This document shows positions 1 through 5,069 of a DNA stretch of 27,365 bases, piece after piece (the stretch's first letter is position 1; each line of letters begins with the position of its first letter). The notes beneath the pieces were generated by a model, which did not search any database, was not told the origin of the DNA, and saw only the letters and a program-made list of their open reading frames with translations. This DNA comes from a virus, in the IMG/VR virus record IMGVR_UViG_3300005826_000134, positions 1 to 27,365 of that record; one strand, 5' to 3'. Both the position numbers and the translations under genes were made by a program.

Positions 1-114
1 GACCAAGCCATCGGGCCGGCGGCGGCGCTCATCCAGCTTGACCCCGAGGTCCCGCCCGAGGCACGCGACCTTGGCAGGAGCATCCGGCGAATCACCGAGG
101 GCCATGATGCGTGA
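1..114 (+). CDS. C-terminal end of an upstream protein, possibly a MoxR-type AAA+ ATPase (partial)
   Basis: The frame starting at base 1 is open until TGA at 112-114 and gives 37 residues ending IRRITEGHDA. The start lies outside the window. The fragment is too short to show Walker motifs. The AAA+ guess rests on context only: VWA proteins with a metallopeptidase-like N-terminus, like the gene at 331, are very often encoded just after a MoxR-type AAA+ ATPase. Its end overlaps the start of the first ASX gene (104) by 11 bases, so the two are probably translated together. Coding status is fairly safe; the function is inference. Confidence 0.45.
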   Translation, partial: DQAIGPAAALIQLDPEVPPEARDLGRSIRRITEGHDA

Positions 115-334
115 ATACTTGGCATCGTCTGCCTCCAGGGCATCCGATGAGTCCGATGCGTCGCACTCATCCGCTGCGTCCAAGGCATCCGATGATTCCT
201 GGGCGTCCAGTGCGTCCTGGACGTCCGATGAGACCAGGGCGGCATGGGCCTCATGGGCATCCATAGCTTACCCGGCATCCATAGCATCCATAGCACCATG
301 GGTCTCCGTAGCTGCCATGGAGGATAGGCCATGA
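104..334 (+). CDS. ASX tripeptide-repeat small protein 1
   Basis: This is a 76-residue protein made almost wholly of Ala-Ser-X tripeptides (for example WASSASW, RASDESDAS, WASWAS) after a short leader MMREYLASSAS. It has no signal peptide and no Cys. I chose the ATG at 104 because it overlaps the upstream gene's end and matches the paralogues, which start M-x-R/F-x-E/D. The last five codons (MEDRP) read ATGGAGGATAGGCC and contain the ribosome binding site of the next gene, whose ATG overlaps the TGA here. Function unknown. It sits between a possible AAA+ gene and a VWA gene, so it may belong to the same machine. Confidence 0.7.
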   Translation: MMREYLASSASRASDESDASHSSAASKASDDSWASSASWTSDETRAAWASWASIAYPASIASIAPWVSVAAMEDRP

Positions 335-1431
335 TCGACAGAGTCATGTTGGCGGCGAGGGTCCTGCGGCCCTACTACGGGCGGGCGATCGCCGCTCTGC
401 GACCCATCGCGGTGGACATGCCGGACGACTCTCCAGGAATGTCCATCGATGCCTCGTGGCGGCTCTACTGCTCGGCGAGGCACATGGCGGACTGGACCGA
501 CATGGAGTCCGCCGCGCTGGTCGGCCACATGGTCGAGCACCTGCTACACCGGCACCCAGGGCGCCGAGGACTCAGGCTGCCGTCGCCATGGGCGCGTGCG
601 TGCGACTGCGCGCTCGCCGACGACGACGATCAGATCCCGTCCTGGGTCCTCCAGCCTGGTGACTACGACCTCGACGACGGCCGGATCGAGGAGGAATACT
701 ACCCCGCCATCGCCGACATGGAGGAGCTCCCCGAGGGGTGGACCTGCGGATCTGGTGCCGGCGGGCCATCCTATCAGTGGGAACTTGCGTCCAGCCCGGA
801 TGACATGACCCAGGAGGCCATCGACTCGATCATCGTCATGACGGCCAAGGACACCGTCGACCGGCAGCGCAGGCGCGGCGACGTGCCCGCGGGAGTCATG
901 GTCTGGGCCGATGAGGAGGCAGCGGAAACGCCTCCCGTAGACTGGCGCAGGCTGCTATCCGCCGCCGTTGGGGCGACGGCCGGCGACGGGAACAAGGCGG
1001 TCGACCGCTCCAGGCTGCACCGCCGGTATCGGCACGGGTGGCCGATCGCCCCTGGATCGAGGAGCCAGAGCCCTCGAGTCTGCATCGTGGCGGATACGTC
1101 TGGCTCCATGGCGATGGACGGTGATACGGTGCTCGGCGTCGTCGCTGACCTGATGCGACGCTACGAGTGCGATATCTACGCGTGCGACGTCGATCCGGTG
1201 AAGGTCCGGCACGGACGCTACATAGGCGGAGGCGGCACGGACATGCGAGCCGGTATCGCCGCTGCCGAGAAGACAAGCCCGTCTGCGATCATCGTGATCA
1301 CGGACGGGGTGACACCATGGCCAGATGCGGCGCCGTCCGCACCTACCATCGCCGTGATGGTAGGCGAATCGGCGCCACCAGCCCCTGAGTGGGCGACAGT
1401 GATCGAGATAGGAGACAACGACGATGCTTGA
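331..1431 (+). CDS. VWA-domain protein with degenerate metallopeptidase-like N-terminus (DUF2201-like)
   Basis: This 366-residue protein looks like the family that joins a putative metallopeptidase domain (about residues 1-200) to a VWA-like domain (about 245-366). The VWA metal-ion-dependent adhesion site is complete: D255-T-S257-G-S259, T303 in GGGGTDM, and D325 in ITDG. The N-terminal zinc motif is altered: H66-M-V-E-H70-x4-H75 keeps the three His of HExxHxxxxH, but the catalytic Glu is Met, so peptidase activity is doubtful while metal binding may remain. A GGAGG site sits 7 nt before the ATG. Such proteins usually work with MoxR AAA+ ATPases as metal-dependent chaperone or remodelling pairs. 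The position among ASX genes suggests that ASX proteins could be clients or partners; that is inference. Confidence 0.85.
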   Translation: MIDRVMLAARVLRPYYGRAIAALRPIAVDMPDDSPGMSIDASWRLYCSARHMADWTDMESAALVGHMVEHLLHRHPGRRGLRLPSPWARACDCALADDDDQIPSWVLQPGDYDLDDGRIEEEYYPAIADMEELPEGWTCGSGAGGPSYQWELASSPDDMTQEAIDSIIVMTAKDTVDRQRRRGDVPAGVMVWADEEAAETPPVDWRRLLSAAVGATAGDGNKAVDRSRLHRRYRHGWPIAPGSRSQSPRVCIVADTSGSMAMDGDTVLGVVADLMRRYECDIYACDVDPVKVRHGRYIGGGGTDMRAGIAAAEKTSPSAIIVITDGVTPWPDAAPSAPTIAVMVGESAPPAPEWATVIEIGDNDDA

Positions 1432-1753
1432 GATCGGCAATACCTACATGTGGCACACGATGCCGGGCTGGCTCCTCGCGGGCCGCTACGCTGGACCCGT
1501 GGAGGGCCGACCGGACTGGGGAGTCTTCGACGGCGGCATCTACATCGTGGCCGTGAAGAAAACGGCGCACGATGCGGCGGCAGCGAAGACGGCGGCGCAG
1601 CTCCGTTCCGCGATCACCAGCCACCGGACCATCCCCGACGGGATGATGGTGAACCTGGGGTTCGTGACCCACTTCGTGCCGTGCGCCAGGGACATGAGCC
1701 CGCTCCACGGCGCCGACGACGCCAACGCCATCAGCGAGGCCGCTGGTGGCTAA
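1424..1753 (+). CDS. Hypothetical protein, unknown family
   Basis: This 109-residue protein starts MLEIGNTYMWHTMPGW. AGGAG lies 9 nt upstream and the gene overlaps the VWA gene by 8 bases. It has an N-terminal part rich in aromatic residues and glycine that looks like a small beta fold (WGVFDGGIYIVAVKK), an Ala-rich helix (residues about 48-62), and a C-terminal VTHFVPCARDM segment. No transmembrane helix or known motif is seen. It overlaps the following ASX gene by 8 bases. I do not recognise it. Its fixed place between the VWA gene and the ASX array suggests the same pathway. Confidence 0.7.
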   Translation: MLEIGNTYMWHTMPGWLLAGRYAGPVEGRPDWGVFDGGIYIVAVKKTAHDAAAAKTAAQLRSAITSHRTIPDGMMVNLGFVTHFVPCARDMSPLHGADDANAISEAAGG

Positions 1754-2042
1754 GGATGCTTCCAAGGCGTCCAAGGCATCGGAGTTCACTGGTGCGGCCA
1801 ATGCGTCGCACCATGCCTCATTGGTGTCCATGGCGTCCTACTGGAGTCTGGAGGCCCACGGGTACAACATCCCCGATCCCAAGTGGGCTGCCCGTGCTTC
1901 CTATGCGTCCGACGAGATATGGTGGCGGCATTCCGGTGTTTCCATGGCGTCCGATGAGTCCTCGGCATCCGAAGCGTCCATGGCGTCCAAGACATCAAAT
2001 GCGTCCTTGGCTGCCGATGCGATGCCTTGGCGTGACCCATGA
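1746..2042 (+). CDS. ASX tripeptide-repeat small protein 2
   Basis: This 98-residue protein begins at GTG 1746 inside the end of the preceding gene (GAGG site just upstream). It opens with KASKASEF, has a non-repeat centre with aromatic and charged residues (EAHGYNIPDPKWAARASYAS, DEIWWRHSG), then a dense Ala-Ser-X stretch. The non-repeat centre differs from the other paralogues, so members may share the scaffold but present different surfaces. Its stop overlaps the next start (ATGA, 2039-2042). Function unknown. Confidence 0.65.
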   Translation: MAKDASKASKASEFTGAANASHHASLVSMASYWSLEAHGYNIPDPKWAARASYASDEIWWRHSGVSMASDESSASEASMASKTSNASLAADAMPWRDP

Positions 2043-2360
2043 ACTACCGATGCGCTGATGAGGCATCCATGGCTTCCGACATCTCCCGGGCGTCCTGGGC
2101 GTCCTGGGCGTCCGCGATGGCCTGGGCGTCCGATTCCTCCGATGCGTCCATGGCGGCCTGGGCGTCCGATGCGTCCATGGCGGACTGGGCGTCCGATGCG
2201 TCCATGGCGGACTGGGCGTCCGAGGCATCCCCACTTTTCGGCGCCTGCGCTGCATCAGCGGCCCACTTCGGTGAGTCGTTTCGCTGTCTGTGACCTGGCC
2301 CATGATTCATCCAAGGCATCCGATGCGGCCTGGGCGTCCATCATCGAGGTCGACCAATGA
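2039..2360 (+). pseudogene. ASX tripeptide-repeat protein 3, split by a one-base frameshift
   Basis: From ATG 2039 the frame gives an ASX protein that stops at TGA 2291-2293 after 84 residues. The missing tail is present in another frame up to TGA 2358-2360 and matches paralogues 4 and 5: CDLAHDSSKASDAAWAS here against VDLAHESSMASD and IDMAHDPSRASDA. Removing one T from the run at 2279-2281 restores a 106-residue protein with GESF-AVCDLAHDSS across the join. The repaired end overlaps the next ATG (2357) in the usual ATGA manner, which the short frame does not. Causes could be a real inactivating indel, a sequencing error, or a +1 shift at TTT-C. The gene also holds three 27-bp tandem units at 2144-2224. 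Confidence 0.75.
2144..2224 (+). repeat. Three tandem 27-bp units in ASX gene 3
   Basis: Units lie at 2144-2170, 2171-2197 and 2198-2224. Units 2 and 3 differ only at the last base; unit 1 has GCC in place of GAC. Each encodes the nine residues A-S-M-A-(D/A)-W-A-S-(D/E). Because 27 is a multiple of three, gain or loss of units would lengthen or shorten the protein in frame. Confidence 0.9.
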
Positions 2361-2641
2361 TGAGGTTCAGCGAACGCTACGCGCACATGGCGTCCATGGC
2401 GTCCATGGCGTCCGATGTCGACAGTGCGTCCAACGCATCTAGGTATGCTGCCTGGGCTTCCGATGCAGCACCTTATTTCGGCGCCGGCACGGCATCAACG
2501 GCGAACGTCTGTGGGTCGTGGCGTATGGTGGACCTGGCCCATGAGTCATCCATGGCATCCGATGTGACCAGGGCATCCAGCGCATCCATGGCATCCTGCG
2601 CCCAGGTCAAGCTCGGTAGCTTCTGGGAGCTCGGCCCATGA
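2357..2641 (+). CDS. ASX tripeptide-repeat small protein 4
   Basis: This 94-residue protein starts MMRFSERYAHMASMASMAS. It has three blocks: an Ala-Ser-X head, a middle with FGAGTASTA...GSWRMVDLAHESS, and a tail AQVKLGSFWELGP. It is the clearest paralogue of protein 5; the RF.ER.AHMASMAS head, the GSW/GESW..D.AH core and the VKL.S.WEL tail are shared. The tail codons include GGGAG ahead of the next ATG, which overlaps this stop at 2638-2641. No signal or membrane segment. Function unknown. Confidence 0.75.
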   Translation: MMRFSERYAHMASMASMASDVDSASNASRYAAWASDAAPYFGAGTASTANVCGSWRMVDLAHESSMASDVTRASSASMASCAQVKLGSFWELGP

Positions 2642-2925
2642 GGTTCAACGAACGCGACGCGCACATGGCGTCCATGGCGTCCGATGCTACCCATGCGTCC
2701 AGGGCGTCCGAGTTTCCAGAGGGCCGAGATGCCGCCTCTGCTTCCGATTCGTCCTGGCGCTTCGCTGCATCCATGGCATCAGCGGCCCACTTCGGTGAGT
2801 CGTGGGGCATGATAGACATGGCTCATGACCCTTCCAGGGCATCCGATGCGGCCAGGGTCTCCTGGGCGTCCATGGCCTCCGCTGCTCACGTCAAGCTCAG
2901 TAGCTACTGGGAACTCGACACATGA
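2638..2925 (+). CDS. ASX tripeptide-repeat small protein 5
   Basis: This 95-residue paralogue of protein 4 has head MRFNERDAHMASMASDA, centre SAAHFGESWGMIDMAHDPS and tail AHVKLSSYWELDT. The two genes are back to back with ATGA overlaps, which implies tandem duplication followed by divergence outside the repeats. The regular three-residue period puts small residues at two of every three positions. This could suit a tightly packed helix bundle or a beta-solenoid; the sequence alone does not decide. Confidence 0.75.
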   Translation: MRFNERDAHMASMASDATHASRASEFPEGRDAASASDSSWRFAASMASAAHFGESWGMIDMAHDPSRASDAARVSWASMASAAHVKLSSYWELDT

Positions 2926-3164
2926 TCTTCTCTGCTGATGATGCGTCCTCAGCATCCAATGAGTCCAGTGCTTCCTGGGCGTCACGGGCTTCCGATACGC
3001 CCGTCGATTCGTACTGGGTACCATGGGCGTCCTGGGCATCCTTGTCGCCGTCGTCCAGGACATCCGACGGGAAGTTCGCTGATATGGCTTCAACGTCTTG
3101 CCCCTATACACGGGCTAGTGCCGCCTCCAGCGCCTTCAGAGGACCGTTCGGTAACCTACCATGA
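2922..3164 (+). CDS. ASX tripeptide-repeat small protein 6 (divergent)
   Basis: This 80-residue protein starts MIFSADDASSASNESSAS at an ATG overlapping the previous TGA. The first half is Ala-Ser-X (WASRASD, WASWAS); the second half loses the pattern and ends in a Gly/Pro-rich tail. It is the last clear member of the plus-strand array. The ribosome binding site is weak, so it probably depends on coupling to gene 5. Function unknown. Confidence 0.65.
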   Translation: MIFSADDASSASNESSASWASRASDTPVDSYWVPWASWASLSPSSRTSDGKFADMASTSCPYTRASAASSAFRGPFGNLP

Positions 3165-3379
3165 CTCTGACCCGTTCTCAGATGCCCCCCCTCCCCCCAT
3201 CCCCAGGTCCGGGTTTCACCTCGGAGAGCTGGAGCGGAGTTGCGGAGAGGGGTACGCCCCCGGGCCTTCGTTTATCCTCGCGCCCGAGCTTAGCCCCCGC
3301 GAGCCGCCCCTACCCTGGGTGTGTCACTCTCTCCCAAGGTCGCAGGGACTCCGATCACCCTCGTTCTCGATCTGGGTGA
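3161..3379 (+). CDS. Doubtful small ORF after the ASX array
   Basis: A 72-codon frame starts at an ATG overlapping the TGA of ASX gene 6 (ATGA). That is the only support. The product is Pro/Ser/Arg-rich, lacks the Ala-Ser-X pattern and has no known motif. The region may instead be an untranslated 3' leader or part of a structured RNA that continues to 3650. Confidence 0.25.
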   Translation: MTLTRSQMPPLPPSPGPGFTSESWSGVAERGTPPGLRLSSRPSLAPASRPYPGCVTLSQGRRDSDHPRSRSG

Positions 3380-3438
3380 GTCCATGTCGGTGCAGCAGCC
3401 GACGGACCGTCCGCTAGGGTAGTTGCCTGCGGGGGTTC

Positions 3439-3527
3439 GTAGCCGATGTCATCTGCACGCCTGGATCGTACCACGGCCCTGCGGCATGGGCACAAAAAAG
3501 CCACCGCGGTGTGCAGACATCGGCTAC
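3439..3527. repeat. Long inverted repeat, possible structured RNA
   Basis: The left arm 3439-3458 (GTAGCCGATGTC-ATC-TGCAC) pairs with the right arm 3511-3527 over 17 bp if the three bases ATC bulge out; the outer 12 bp are perfect. The loop is about 52 nt. The right arm lies inside the loop of the terminator-like stem at 3500-3563, so the two structures cannot form together except as a pseudoknot. Confidence 0.6.
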
Positions 3528-3563
3528 GCCCTTGGGGAGGAAGCAGAGAAGTCACGCGGTGGC
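3494..3563 (-). terminator. Terminator-like stem with large loop (second, weaker)
   Basis: On the minus strand GCCACCGCG (3563-3555) pairs perfectly with CGCGGTGGC (3508-3500) and is followed by six T (3499-3494). The loop of about 46 nt is long for a simple terminator and contains one arm of the 3439-3527 inverted repeat. It lies downstream of the stronger terminator and may be a backup or part of a regulatory RNA. Confidence 0.4.
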
Positions 3564-3610
3564 CGGGATCAGTGGGACCCCGTCAAGACACCATACACCG
3601 AACAGAGGCC

Positions 3611-3646
3611 AAAAAAAAGCCCCCCCGGGGGATGAGGCCGGGGGGG
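3611..3646 (-). terminator. Strong intrinsic terminator of the minus-strand early operon
   Basis: On the minus strand a 9-bp GC stem, CCCCCCCGG (3646-3638) with CCGGGGGGG (3628-3620), has a 9-nt loop and is followed by C then eight T (3618-3611). This is a textbook rho-independent shape. It ends the operon that starts at the promoter near 8510 and closes with the ASX genes. Confidence 0.85.
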
Positions 3647-3703
3647 CAGGGCGGGCAAAAGGAGACGACCCATTCTACCCTCATGGCTGGCCTCTTGCCA
3701 AGC

Positions 3704-3766
3704 CTACAGCCCCCACCTCGCTGGCGGCACCCAGGAAGCCTCGGATGCCGAGCAGTCACGCTTCAT
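3704..3766 (-). pseudogene. Truncated ASX gene (20 codons)
   Basis: ATG 3766 overlaps the stop of ASX gene 7 (ATGA). It reads MKRDCSASEASWVPPARWGL and then TAG. The first nine residues copy the start of ASX gene 7 (MKRDCWAFEAS), which identifies it as a decayed or cut-back duplicate at the operon end, about 60 bp before the terminator stem. It could still be translated as a short peptide. Confidence 0.5.
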
Positions 3767-3981
3767 GGCCTCTCCATGGATGCCCAGGATGACATGGAGT
3801 CATAGAAGGCCTCGGAGGCATCAGATACATCGGACGCATCGGAGGCCCATGCCGCGTTGCACTCATCCGATGCTTCGGACGCCTCGCATGACTCGAACTC
3901 ATCGGACGCATCGGACGCTCTGGACGCCCAGGACGCATCGGAGGAATCGGAAGCCTCGAAGGCCCAGCAGTCACGCTTCAT
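3763..3981 (-). CDS. ASX tripeptide-repeat small protein 7
   Basis: This 72-residue protein starts MKRDCWAFEASDSSDAS and is Ala-Ser-X with many Asp/Glu (DASDEFESCEASEASDECNAAWAS). It is more acidic than the plus-strand members and contains three Cys. It ends SSWASMERP, where ATGGAGAGGCC again supplies the binding site for the next ATG. Its own ATG is preceded by GAGGATAGGCC, encoded by the REDRP end of ASX gene 8. Translation is clearly coupled along the series. Function unknown. Confidence 0.7.
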   Translation of the reverse strand: MKRDCWAFEASDSSDASWASRASDASDEFESCEASEASDECNAAWASDASDVSDASEAFYDSMSSWASMERP

Positions 3982-4229
3982 GGCCTATCCTCTCGGGATG
4001 CCATGGATGCCCAGGAAGCCCCGGTCCCCTCGGAATCCCAGGACGCCCAGGATGCCCAGCACGATGGCTTACCGGACGCCAAGGACGGATCGGTAGCCCA
4101 ATACTCCTCGGACTCGCTGGCCGTGGACGCACAGTGCGCTTCGGTCTCATCGGACGCATCGGATGCCCTGGACGCCCAGTGCGCTTCGGTCTCATCGGAT
4201 GCCCTGGACGCCCAGTAGTATGGCCTCAC
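3978..4229 (-). CDS. ASX tripeptide-repeat small protein 8
   Basis: This 83-residue protein starts at GTG 4229, which overlaps the TGA of the nuclease gene (GTGA), with GGAGG four bases upstream inside the nuclease gene's last codons. It contains the duplicated block DETEAH(W/C)AS, from direct DNA repeats at 4132-4154 and 4177-4199, and a centre with GKPSC. It ends MASREDRP, whose codons form the binding site of gene 7. It is carried in the replication/recombination operon rather than with the AAA+/VWA pair, so the family is not tied to that pair alone. Confidence 0.7.
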   Translation of the reverse strand: MRPYYWASRASDETEAHWASRASDASDETEAHCASTASESEEYWATDPSLASGKPSCWASWASWDSEGTGASWASMASREDRP

Positions 4230-4540
4230 AGCCCCTCCTCGCCCTTCCCTTGGTACAGCCCGAAACCCAGCGCCCGCAACACGTCGTCCTCTGTCTTCAC
4301 GACCCGAACAGATCCCTTCCAGGTAGACACGAACCTGATCTGGTCCTTCGTCAGCTCCTGGTCCCTGGTCGGCACCGTCGGGTCCTTCACCTCGAGGAGC
4401 AGATTCCGACCCTTGTACCCCACCAGCAGGTCCGGGACGCCCTTCCCCACGCTCGACAGGCTCACCACCGACGCGCCCAGCTTCACCAGGAGGCTGACCA
4501 GCGTGCTCTGGTTCCCGTCTACCCTCGCGGCTCGCCTCAT
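4226..4540 (-). CDS. VRR-NUC-like small nuclease (PD-(D/E)XK fold)
   Basis: This 104-residue protein has the pattern of phage VRR-type nucleases: a basic N-terminal helix, G33-x-G-V-P-D37, the E50-V-K52 catalytic core on a beta-strand (RNLLLEVKD), and Q67 in the following helix (LTKDQIRF). Such proteins cut branched or flapped DNA and often replace Holliday-junction resolvases in phages. The ATG 4540 overlaps the stop of the HhH gene. A relic of its own 5' end survives at 5037-5069, which shows that the gene once followed the gene at 5066 directly. Recombination or replication repair is the likely role. Confidence 0.8.
   Translation of the reverse strand: MRRAARVDGNQSTLVSLLVKLGASVVSLSSVGKGVPDLLVGYKGRNLLLEVKDPTVPTRDQELTKDQIRFVSTWKGSVRVVKTEDDVLRALGFGLYQGKGEEGL
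4508..4539. repeat. 32-bp perfect direct repeat, copy 1
   Basis: It covers the first codons of the nuclease gene and is identical to 5037-5068. The two copies are 529 bp apart and flank the HhH gene. Confidence 0.95.
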
Positions 4541-5022
4541 GGGTCTACAGCATCGTCCCGCAAGCTCAGGCCGTGCTTTGACAGTACCTCCTCGATGTGC
4601 TTGATGGTGGATTTCCCGATCCCCTCAACGCTCCACAGGTCTGACAGCGTCAGCTTGGCTACGTCGTTCAGGTCAGCCATCGGGATGCCACGATCCACGG
4701 CAAGCCATGTCAGCTTTCTCACCGCATGACCTTTCATCCCACACATGACCTTCATTTCATCCCTGACCCTCTGGTAGGCGGTTATCCTCTCCGGCTCTTT
4801 ATATGTCATCCTGTAATGCCACCCCTGCGCGTAGCTGAGGAAGTTCTTCATCTCGGTCATGTCGAAGGAGTCGAGGGTGAACTTCAGGGCTTCGCCATCA
4901 TCGACACAGAACGACACCTTGTCGTAGTCTGGACCCTTGATGCTGCCGATCCTCACGCCACCTGGCAGCACGACATGGAACTCCATCTCCAACTTCAACG
5001 GGCCCTTCTGACTCATCCTCAT
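4537..5022 (-). CDS. Helix-hairpin-helix protein (RpoA-CTD-like tail), inserted gene
   Basis: This 161-residue protein has an N-terminal beta-rich domain of unknown type (residues 8-70, EFHVVLPGGVRIGSIKGPDYD), a linker, and a C-terminal pair of helices with L126-SDLWSVEGIGKSTIKHIEE. That matches the HhH fold of the RNA polymerase alpha C-terminal domain and related DNA-binding modules (the S-V-E-G-I-G-K hairpin). The start at 5022 is preceded by AAGGAG five bases away. The gene lies exactly between 32-bp direct repeats and interrupts an older gene junction, so it is a recent insertion. DNA binding or transcription modulation is possible; I would not go further. Confidence 0.75.
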   Translation of the reverse strand: MRMSQKGPLKLEMEFHVVLPGGVRIGSIKGPDYDKVSFCVDDGEALKFTLDSFDMTEMKNFLSYAQGWHYRMTYKEPERITAYQRVRDEMKVMCGMKGHAVRKLTWLAVDRGIPMADLNDVAKLTLSDLWSVEGIGKSTIKHIEEVLSKHGLSLRDDAVDP

Positions 5023-5069
5023 CCTGTCTCCTTCTGCTGGTTCCCGTCTACCCTCGCGGCTCGCCTCAC
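5019..5069 (-). pseudogene. Relic 5' end of the VRR nuclease gene (16 codons)
   Basis: GTG 5069 overlaps the stop of the upstream gene and has a GGAGG site. It reads MRRAARVDGNQ, identical to the nuclease N-terminus, then QKETG and TGA. That TGA overlaps the HhH start ATG (ATGA), so the relic may act as a translated leader that couples the HhH gene to the upstream gene. Confidence 0.6.
5037..5068. repeat. 32-bp perfect direct repeat, copy 2
   Basis: It is identical to 4508-4539. It begins with the TGA stop of the upstream gene and continues with nuclease codons 2 to 11. Confidence 0.95.

Larger units (their letters stand above)
3380..3703. other. Gene-free region between the convergent plus and minus ASX arrays
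   Basis: No convincing gene lies here. Open frames cross the terminator and have no family features. The stretch holds a long inverted repeat (3439-3527), a terminator-like stem (3494-3563) and a strong minus-strand terminator (3611-3646). I see no tRNA. It separates the plus-strand ASX operon from the end of the minus-strand early operon. Confidence 0.6.

Noticed and set aside
2144-2224. Possible CRISPR array from the short repeats in the ASX region
   Set aside because: Units are directly adjacent with no unique spacers, and they translate as in-frame protein repeats.
1786-2819. Long minus-strand open frames across the ASX array (for example 1995-2303, 2044-2319, 2607-2819) giving MDAMDALDA-like proteins
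   Set aside because: They are the mirror of the 9-nt-period repeat, which has no stop in several antisense frames. They lack coupling sites and conserved non-repeat parts.
3360-3460. Possible tRNA (GGGGGTTCGTAGC looks like a T-loop)
   Set aside because: No cloverleaf with acceptor, D and anticodon stems can be drawn around it.
3423-3635. Plus-strand frame giving MPAGVRSRCHLHAW...
   Set aside because: It runs through the inverted repeat and into the minus-strand terminator, has no ribosome binding site and no family features.
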